Origin: DAOTZR01 sp034432595
GTDB lineage: Bacteria > Chloroflexota > Anaerolineae > B4-G1 > SLSP01
Direction: 5' to 3'
DNA length: 39,289 nucleotides
Assembly (NCBI GenBank): GCA_034432595.1
Contig: DAOUBT010000032.1
Location: 1-39,289, forward strand
Numbering within the stretch: position 1 is the first letter of the stretch; each line of letters begins with the position of its first letter. This document shows, one piece after another, positions 33,962-39,289 of the stretch. The notes under the pieces are model-generated. The model was not told the DNA's origin and searched no databases. It worked only from the letters and a program-made list of their open reading frames with translations. Position numbers and translations under genes: made by a program.

Positions 33962-34000
33962 AAACACAGCGCCCCTGTCCACGGACAGGGGCGCTTGTTT
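33962..34000. terminator. Bidirectional terminator between the glutamate dehydrogenase and S41 protease genes
   Basis: A 12-bp stem (33968-33979 with 33984-33995), GCGCCCCTGTC with GACAGGGGCGC, lies between two convergent genes with short A- and T-rich flanks. Confidence 0.75.
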
Positions 34001-34004
34001 GGGT

Positions 34005-35306
34005 TCAGCGCTCGCTCAGGTAACGCAGCGCGGCTTGCAGCGCTAAATCCTGCTCATCTCCGCTGAAATCCTCCCACGCCTGTGCAACCACCTCATCAGG
34101 CTGAAGTCCCTTCCCTTCCCAGCGCTCGCCCGTGATGGGAATAAAGCTCTCTTCCGCCAGCCAGAGTCGGGAACCGTCCTCAAGATCGTAAGGATAAATG
34201 CTCTCCACATTGCCGGAAGTGGGCATCCCAATCAGGTGCGCCCGTCCGATGCCCTGCAGGGTACCACTGAACACTTCGGCGTAGCTGGCCGTATCTTCCC
34301 CCACCAGAATAACCAGAGGAATATCCTCCGGTAAACCGGCGACAGGGCGCGCCTCAACGCGGAGTTCGGACAGCTCGCCCTGACGATTGACAAAGCTGCC
34401 CAGCTTACCATCGGCGAACATCGAGAGCAGCTCTTCCAGCACGGGATAAGTGCCGCCGCCATTGATGCGCATATCGAGCACAAGGCCCGTGAGCTGATGC
34501 TCGCGCGCCATTTGCTCCAGGCTCGCGCGCACCCGTTTGCCGATGGTCTCATCGAAAAGCGTGGGGATGAGCAGGTAACCGACCGCGCCGCGCGGGGTTT
34601 GCAGGACGCGCGTAAAAAGGGGCCAATCGCTTTGAATGCGCGCGCGCGTGAAACGCAACGTGCGCGCTTCTTCGCCCACCATCTGCACTGTCGCCGTGAC
34701 CACCGTACCTTCTGGACCGCGCAGCGCGTCAATGGCCTGGGGTCCATGCTCGCGGTAGAGCATCGGCGTGCCGGCAACCTCCAGGATGCGCTCGTGCGCG
34801 CGCAGACCGTTACGCTCCGCCGGGCTATTGGGAAAGGTGAAAAGCACCACGGCATAAGGGCGTTCCGGCTGTGGCGGGCTGACCAGAATGCCGATGCCCA
34901 CATAATCCAACTGCCCTTGTTCCGAGCGTTCCTCCTCAGTTACTTCTTCGGGCGTGAGGAAGGTACTGTGATCATCATTCAGGCGCGCGATCATCTCGCT
35001 CATGAGTTGCCAGAACGCAGCATCATCCGCTGCGGCGCGGACGCGCGGCGCAAACTCGTCATAGATAGCCTCCCAATCCGCGCCGTTGTAATCCGCGTAA
35101 ACGTAGCGCTCATGCACAAGGTCCCACACGCTTTGGAAGATGCGCTGATGACGGACCTGCAAGGCATCCGGTGCAAGCGTCGCGGTGGGAACGAGGGGGG
35201 ACGGCGTCGCAGAAGGCGGCGATGCGGGCGGTGTGGGCGTGCGCATCACGGCCTGGCAGGCCAGGCTCCCCAGTAAGAGAACGGCAAGCAACAGGGGACG
35301 TTTCAT
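34005..35306 (-). CDS. S41-family serine protease, lipoprotein
   Basis: The protein is 433 aa from the ATG at 35306. The signal has a lipobox, SLAC, with C17 for lipid attachment, so it sits on the outer face of the membrane. It has an S41 N-terminal part, a PDZ-like region (PNSPAERNGLRAHERIL) and the catalytic domain with GEDTASYAEVFSGTLQG, where the Ser is the nucleophile. After PTSG the residue is Asn, not the Lys of CtpA, as in S41 members of the tricorn-like type that use a different triad. Substrate unknown. Confidence 0.88.
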   Translation of the reverse strand: MKRPLLLAVLLLGSLACQAVMRTPTPPASPPSATPSPLVPTATLAPDALQVRHQRIFQSVWDLVHERYVYADYNGADWEAIYDEFAPRVRAAADDAAFWQLMSEMIARLNDDHSTFLTPEEVTEEERSEQGQLDYVGIGILVSPPQPERPYAVVLFTFPNSPAERNGLRAHERILEVAGTPMLYREHGPQAIDALRGPEGTVVTATVQMVGEEARTLRFTRARIQSDWPLFTRVLQTPRGAVGYLLIPTLFDETIGKRVRASLEQMAREHQLTGLVLDMRINGGGTYPVLEELLSMFADGKLGSFVNRQGELSELRVEARPVAGLPEDIPLVILVGEDTASYAEVFSGTLQGIGRAHLIGMPTSGNVESIYPYDLEDGSRLWLAEESFIPITGERWEGKGLQPDEVVAQAWEDFSGDEQDLALQAALRYLSER

Positions 35307-35357
35307 GTTTTCCTCTCCGATAAGGGTGTTAAGTACCTTTGTAGCGGTGCTACGGGT

Positions 35358-35363
35358 ATTATA
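35358..35363 (-). promoter_or_regulatory. -10 element of the S41 protease gene
   Basis: TATAAT on the minus strand, about 52 nt upstream of the ATG. The -35 is weak. Confidence 0.4.
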
Positions 35364-35393
35364 CCTCATGTGGAGGAACTAGGCTTTGGAATT

Positions 35394-35421
35394 TTGACAA
35401 TCTTCCAAAATCCACTACACT
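35394..35421 (+). promoter_or_regulatory. Promoter of the YbjN-like gene
   Basis: TTGACA (35394-35399), 16 bp, then TACACT (35416-35421), with a leader of about 65 nt. Confidence 0.65.
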
Positions 35422-35492
35422 GAAAGAGCCTCAGGAGCCAGGGCCTCTCCTCCTGTCGCGTGATGATTCCCCTCATTCAAAAAGGAGTACGC

Positions 35493-35885
35493 ATGAACAA
35501 GGCACAGAGAATCCAGGTGTATTACGATTTTCTCAAGAGCGAGGGCTATCTGCCGGAACTTGACCGTGACGGCGACCTCGTGTTTAAGATTGAAGGACGC
35601 ACCTACCTCATCATTCTGGACGAAAACGACGAGCCCTTCTTCCGCCTGGTCTTCCCGAACTTCTGGCGCATTGAATCCGCAGCGGAGCGCGCGAAAGTTG
35701 AACGGGCCGCTTTGATTGCTACGGCCAGCACCAAGGTGGCTAAGATCTTCCCGGTGGGCGAGAACACATGGGGCACGGTTGAAATGTTCGCCTCATCCCC
35801 GGAGCATGTGTTGCCTGTGTTGCTGCGCTCGCTTTCGGCGCTGAATACTGCCGTCATGAAGTTCGTGGAAGAGATGCGGAAATAA
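35493..35885 (+). CDS. YbjN-like / type III secretion chaperone-fold protein
   Basis: The protein is 130 aa from the ATG at 35493, with AAAGGAG upstream. It alternates short helices and beta strands and lacks a signal peptide or membrane helix. The pattern (YYDFLKSEGYLPELDRDGDLVFKIEGRTYLI split over two strands) resembles YbjN-domain proteins, which have a secretion-chaperone fold and poorly known roles in stress and motility. I rely on general likeness only. Confidence 0.6.
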   Translation: MNKAQRIQVYYDFLKSEGYLPELDRDGDLVFKIEGRTYLIILDENDEPFFRLVFPNFWRIESAAERAKVERAALIATASTKVAKIFPVGENTWGTVEMFASSPEHVLPVLLRSLSALNTAVMKFVEEMRK

Positions 35886-36049
35886 GTCGCGTCGCCGGGC
35901 TGGTGGCTTCCATCTACTTGCAAGGTTCAGTCAGGCTGTTTCCCGTCCCTGAAGGGTGCCCTTTGCCAGGGAGGGTGGAGCGTCGGCTTATGGCGTTGTT
36001 TTGTAGCTCCTCAGCCCGGCTGGCAAAGAAGTACCCTGGTACAGGATTA

Positions 36050-36215
36050 ATCCTGAGCTATGGGGCAGAGAACATTCAGGCGGGGTAGGGGGGCGAAGGC
36101 ATTGCCTTTGCCCACCCACCAGGTGTTGAAATCATCGGATAGCCTATTCGGACTGGCGGTTAGCCTCGCACCCGTGGCGATTTCAGCCGCTGTCCTGGTG
36201 CTGAAAGTAAGCCGC
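36050..36215 (+). repeat. Dispersed palindromic element, copy 3
   Basis: It holds GGGGCAGAGAACATTCAGG, a palindrome GGGCGAAGGCA-T-TGCCTTTGCCC (36091-36113), GAAATCATCGGAT, CTGGCGGTT, GGCGATTTCA and CGCTGTCCTG, in the same order as the reverse of 16259-16563. A 14-bp palindrome CAGGATTAATCCTG lies at its left edge (36042-36055). No gene is seen in the rest of 35886-36265. Confidence 0.78.
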
Positions 36216-36265
36216 TGCGTTGTTTTAAACGAGGACGAGCTTTTCTGGAGGGCTTTCCCATACAA

Positions 36266-36292
36266 CAGGGCCGCGTTTTACACGCGGCCCTG
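36266..36292 (-). terminator. Hairpin terminator of the SAM synthetase gene
   Basis: CAGGGCCGCGT and ACGCGGCCCTG form an 11-bp stem with a 5-nt loop, 24 nt past the stop. The T-run on the minus strand is weak. Confidence 0.6.
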
Positions 36293-36315
36293 TGCTCTTC
36301 AATGACCTGTCCGAC

Positions 36316-37506
36316 TCAGCAAACCGGCAGCTTGCGCTCCAGAATGCGCTGGCGCAAGCCGTCAATGTCGCTCAGGCGAGCATCCACAATGGCGGCCACC
36401 TGCGCGCGGACGCTGTCCTTGAGTTCACCGTTGCGGGTGTTGAGCTGGACCGTCGCCACCAGCGGCTCATCGAGCGGATGACCGATCTGCGAGAGGACGT
36501 AAACCGTCGCTGCACGCACTTCTGGCACCTGTTCCACAATCGCCTGCGCCGTCTCAAGCGCGAGCAGGTTGTAGAGCTTGCCGACATGAGAGACGGGGTT
36601 TTTGCCCGCCGCTGCTTCCAGGCTGGTGGCGCGGAAGGGGGTGATGAGGCCGTTAACGCGGTTGCCGCGTCCGACCGCGCCATCGTCACCCTGCTCGGCA
36701 GACGTGCCGGTGAGCGTGAGGTACACCGCATCCGCCTCGACGTTGTCGGCGGTGTTCACGTCCACGCGCACCTGCCGCTGCGTGAGGCCCTCGGCAAAGC
36801 GCTGAATCGCTGCCTGCGCCGCGGTCTTCGCTTCCATGTATTCCGCCGCGTCGTGAATGCGCGTGGCGATGAAAGGCAGGGCAATGGTGAGGGTGATGAA
36901 ATCACCGCGCCGCGCACCCATGACCTTAACGTCCTCGCCCAACGGCAGCTCGTTGATGAGCGTGTAGTTGATGTACTGCGCCGTTTCGTACACCGTCAGT
37001 TCGACATCCGAGCGCGGCCAGTGGCTCACGCCGAAGCTCGTGTCGTTTGCTACAATGTTATCCACGGTGTACTGCAGCTCCTCCGCGCCGCGTCCGGCGT
37101 AGGAGTCAATCACCACGTGCTGCACGGGGTCCAGATAGCGCAATGTCTCGCGCAGATGCGCGCGCGCCGCCTCGATGGCGATGGTATCCATGGGAACCTT
37201 CACGCCCTTCCAGGTGGGCAGACCGCGCCCGGCAATCTGAATGCGGATGGGGCGAATCATCTCGCCGCCGCCGTAATAGACGTTGGCCTCGCCCGCCACG
37301 AGCTGCACCTTATCGAAGTTGTGGTGCAAGATCATGCCGAAATGTTCAAGGCACCACTTCGAATACTCGACCGAGATGCGCTCCGCCATGCCGTCGCACA
37401 GGCTATCGGGATGGCCGATGCCTTTGCGCTCAACAATTTCCACCGGCAACGTATCAATGTAGTCTCCCGTCGCCTGTGTTACCACAATATTACGCTGTTT
37501 GCTCAT
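36316..37506 (-). CDS. S-adenosylmethionine synthetase, archaeal type
   Basis: The protein is 396 aa from the ATG at 37506, which has CAGGAGG upstream. It makes SAM from methionine and ATP. The sequence follows the archaeal-type family (COG1812), not bacterial MetK: it begins with VVTQATGDYIDTLPVE, then ERKGIGHPDSLCDGMAE and FDKVQLVAGEANVYYGG. Archaeal-type forms occur in scattered bacteria, so ancient transfer is plausible. A SAM-I riboswitch with terminator sits in the leader, giving feedback by the product. Confidence 0.93.
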   Translation of the reverse strand: MSKQRNIVVTQATGDYIDTLPVEIVERKGIGHPDSLCDGMAERISVEYSKWCLEHFGMILHHNFDKVQLVAGEANVYYGGGEMIRPIRIQIAGRGLPTWKGVKVPMDTIAIEAARAHLRETLRYLDPVQHVVIDSYAGRGAEELQYTVDNIVANDTSFGVSHWPRSDVELTVYETAQYINYTLINELPLGEDVKVMGARRGDFITLTIALPFIATRIHDAAEYMEAKTAAQAAIQRFAEGLTQRQVRVDVNTADNVEADAVYLTLTGTSAEQGDDGAVGRGNRVNGLITPFRATSLEAAAGKNPVSHVGKLYNLLALETAQAIVEQVPEVRAATVYVLSQIGHPLDEPLVATVQLNTRNGELKDSVRAQVAAIVDARLSDIDGLRQRILERKLPVC

Positions 37507-37572
37507 AGTTCCTCCTGAACAAGATTGAACGGTTTTGCATGTAACTTGCTTCATAGCCAAAAACGAAACACA

Positions 37573-37777
37573 TAAAAACAGGCCGCTTCTCACGATGAGA
37601 AGCGGCCTGTGTGGCAGCACAGTCGGACCTGCACATCCCCTTCTCATCTTTCAGGGTTCTTCACCCTGCCGGACTTGGCACCGTACTGGCTTTGTTTTTT
37701 GCAGGTCACCTGCATCCCCTGTCGCCAGCCGGTTGCCGAGGTTTCATAGGGCCGTTCCCTCCACCTCTCTGGATGAG
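37573..37777 (-). promoter_or_regulatory. SAM-I (S-box) riboswitch with intrinsic terminator
   Basis: On the minus strand the aptamer starts with CTCATC (P1, 37777-37772) and holds the S-box core GAGAGGTGGAGGGA, GGCCCTATGAAACC and GGCAACC. It closes with GATGAG (37648-37643). Downstream lies a perfect 15-bp terminator stem (37578-37592 with 37596-37610) and a T-run at 37574-37578. The P1 3' strand GATGAGAAG (37640-37648) can pair with CTTCTCATC in the terminator arm (37594-37602) as antiterminator. With SAM bound, P1 forms and transcription stops. Confidence 0.95.
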
Positions 37778-37796
37778 CACCCCAGGGGCAAAAATA

Positions 37797-37824
37797 CTTA
37801 TACCGCAATTTCAGATTTTGTCAA
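37797..37824 (-). promoter_or_regulatory. Promoter of the SAM riboswitch and synthetase transcript
   Basis: On the minus strand TTGACA (37819-37824), 16 bp, TATAAG (37797-37802). The transcript would start near 37790, just before the aptamer. I see no signal in 37825-37990. Confidence 0.8.
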
Positions 37825-37990
37825 CGAATTCGGGCTGGCCGGTGTCGAAACCTGGACATGAACCCGTATAGGGTTTCCTGTGCCGATGGACCGGGCATTT
37901 ACCGATCCGGGGGCCTGGCTTTGTGAGGTTTGCCTGCGGCACGGCAAGAGGGGCCGTTTTCCCGCAAATCTGAATCCCGGCTCACCCTTG

Positions 37991-38018
37991 TTGTCTATTT
38001 TCATTCCTGCCTTATAAT
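37991..38018 (+). promoter_or_regulatory. Promoter of the DUF4013-like gene
   Basis: TTGTCT (37991-37996), 16 bp, then TATAAT (38013-38018), 35 nt before the ATG. Confidence 0.75.
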
Positions 38019-38053
38019 GAAATACATCATCCTGTTTCTCAGAGGAGGGAACG

Positions 38054-38710
38054 ATGGATTTCGGACGCGCTTTCACTTTTGTCATCGAAGACCCCGATTG
38101 GCTCAAGAAGATTCTGCTCAACGGCCTGATTCTGCTCATCCCGGTTGTGGGGGGAATTTATTTGATGGGCTGGATGCTTGAAGTTGGGCGTCGGGTGGCC
38201 AACTACGAGGAGCCGGTACGCCTGCCGGACATTGATTTCGGGCGTTTCCTGGGTTTGGGCTTTAAGGCCCTGATTGTGGGCTTTGTTTACAGCCTGCCCG
38301 CTATCATCCTGGCCCTGCCCATTGTGATTATCCCCGCCATTTTCGGCGCGCTGGATTTAGATCCTGATGTCCTGGGCACGATTACGGCGCTTATCAGTTT
38401 CCTGTGTTCGTGTGTTATCGTGCTGTACAGCCTGTTGGAAGTAGTGCTTCTGCCTGCGGCGTTGATGCGCACGGCTATGCAGGATAGCGTCGGTGCGGGT
38501 TTGAAGGTGGGTGAAGTCTTCGCGCTGGTTAAGAACGCGATTGGGCCTTACCTGATTGTGGTGCTCGGTACTCTGGCGGCGAGCTTTGTCGCCTCGCTGG
38601 TTGGCGGCATTCTGTGCGGCATCGGGGTACTCTTTACCATGGTGTACGCTAACGCCGTGATGGGGCATTTCTACGGGCAGGCTTACCGCGTCGCCACGCG
38701 CAAAGCGTAA
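38054..38710 (+). CDS. DUF4013-like integral membrane protein
   Basis: This 218-aa protein has about five or six membrane helices and a conserved early block (DWLKKILLNGLILLIPVVGG, followed by YLMGW). This fits the DUF4013 family of unknown function, found in bacteria and archaea. GAGGAGG precedes the ATG at 38054. It has its own promoter and terminator, so it is monocistronic. Confidence 0.8.
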   Translation: MDFGRAFTFVIEDPDWLKKILLNGLILLIPVVGGIYLMGWMLEVGRRVANYEEPVRLPDIDFGRFLGLGFKALIVGFVYSLPAIILALPIVIIPAIFGALDLDPDVLGTITALISFLCSCVIVLYSLLEVVLLPAALMRTAMQDSVGAGLKVGEVFALVKNAIGPYLIVVLGTLAASFVASLVGGILCGIGVLFTMVYANAVMGHFYGQAYRVATRKA

Positions 38711-38735
38711 GCTCCTTTACCTTTATGCGCAACAC

Positions 38736-38769
38736 AAACCCCGTCACCCGAGCGTGACGGGGTTTTTTA
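38736..38769 (+). terminator. Rho-independent terminator of the DUF4013-like gene
   Basis: AAACCCCGTCAC, loop CCGAGC, GTGACGGGGTTT, followed by TTT: a 12-bp stem ending in a T-run. Confidence 0.92.
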
Positions 38770-38810
38770 TGTGATGAAGCGTGTAGAACGTCGAACCGGC
38801 GGTTCCCCCC

Positions 38811-39289
38811 CTGGCCCTGCCTGGGCTACAGCCGGACATCGTGTCGCCCCAGGCTCTGCCTGAGTTATGGTCAGCCATCATGTCCCCCCAGGCTCTGCCT
38901 GGGTTACAGCCGGACATCATGTACCCCCAGGCTCTGCCTGGAGTACGTGCCGGACATCGTGTAACCCCAGGCTTTGCCTGGGTTATGGCCAGCCATAGGC
39001 TGGCGGTACTCCTGGCTTTGTCTGGGTTATGGCCAGCCATCGTGTATCCCCATTTTCCTGGGTTACGTGCCAGACATCATGTACCCCCAGGCTCTGCCTG
39101 GGTTCCTGCCAGCCATAGGCTGGCGGTACTCCAGGCTCTGCCTGGGCTACGGCCAGCCATCGTGTATCCTCATTTTCCTGGGTTATGTGCCAGACATCAT
39201 GTACCCCCAGGCTTTGCCTGGGTTATGTGCCAGACATCATGTACCCCCAGGCTTTGCCTGGGTTATGGCCAGCCATAGGCTGGCGGTAC
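38811..39289. repeat. 39-bp tandem repeat (hairpin minisatellite), continuing past the window
   Basis: About twelve units of roughly 37-43 bp, most 39 bp. Each begins with the small palindrome CCAGGC-TYT-GCCTGG, followed by TTAYGGCCAGCCATC-like or TTACAGCCGGACATC-like text and CCCC. Three units carry a second hairpin, GCCAGCC-ATA-GGCTGGC. A longer period of about 123 bp is visible (38990-39110 against 39113-39230). Reading frames on both strands stay open because the unit is a multiple of three; I do not call them genes. Confidence 0.88.

Noticed and set aside
38744..39278. Open frames of 145 aa (+) and 98 aa (-) over the right-end repeat
   Set aside because: They arise because the repeat unit is a multiple of three; no ribosome binding site and no protein-like composition.
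38811..39289. Possible CRISPR array
   Set aside because: Units are contiguous variants of one another with no unique spacers, and no cas gene is near.

Overview
The window is about 39.3 kb of GC-rich bacterial chromosome, almost fully coding, with housekeeping, redox and iron genes and no phage, plasmid or transposase gene. The gene mix suggests an uncultured Chloroflexota (Anaerolineae-like) bacterium. The signs are GatCAB next to AsnRS and AspRS genes, a secreted M14 peptidase ending in a YLPLAMKH-like tail, an archaeal-type SAM synthetase under a SAM-I riboswitch, and tandem GC-rich hairpin repeats. The taxonomy is an inference. No photosynthesis gene is present, so the chelatase at the left end is more likely for cobalamin than for chlorophyll.

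Layout. 1-2278 (+): a ChlI/ChlD-type chelatase locus. The AAA+ frame ends at a TAA placed between an A7 slippery run and a perfect 13-bp stem-loop, and the VWA half continues in the -1 frame. This has the form of a programmed frameshift that makes the I and D subunits from one gene. 2279-2535: a 15-bp tandem array. 2538-5370 (-): a five-gene operon encoding rubredoxin, a free-Met-sulfoxide-reductase-like GAF protein, superoxide reductase, a tandem ferritin-like encapsulin cargo and the encapsulin shell. 5662-6853 (+): a divergent PerR-like repressor and an archaeal-type peroxiredoxin. 6920-11167: aspS (-), a DedA-family protein, asnS and tRNA-Gln (+). 11248-12834 (-): an AT-rich membrane glycosyltransferase that looks foreign. 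13201-16138 (-): mutM, a molybdopterin-fold protein lacking its Mo-ligand Cys, an AhpC-type peroxiredoxin and a lipase-like hydrolase. 16664-20676 (+): a membrane ferritin/VIT1 iron transporter and a secreted M14 carboxypeptidase. 20820-26774 (-): priA, a GT4 glycosyltransferase, a TyrA-like protein, an HD hydrolase and an M50 protease, apparently one operon. 27035-33944 (+): gatC, gatA, a sugar nucleotidyltransferase, an aminotransferase, gatB and glutamate dehydrogenase. 34005-35306 (-): an S41 lipoprotein protease. 35493-35885 (+): a YbjN-like protein. 36316-37824 (-): SAM synthetase with its riboswitch. 38054-38710 (+): a DUF4013-like membrane protein. 38811-39289: a 39-bp hairpin minisatellite that runs off the window.

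How the genes fit together. The strongest theme is oxygen and iron defence. Rubredoxin can feed electrons to superoxide reductase, two peroxiredoxins remove peroxide, the GAF protein may repair free Met sulfoxide, the encapsulin with its diiron cargo can oxidise and store Fe(II), and the MbfA-like protein can export iron. A PerR-like regulator sits at the divergent promoter region. A second theme is tRNA amidation: tRNA-Gln, the Asp and Asn synthetases and all three GatCAB genes are present, with gatB split from gatCA by two unrelated genes.

Three related copies of a dispersed palindromic element (16259-16563, 20684-20795, 36050-36215) lie in intergenic gaps and are not explained by any gene.
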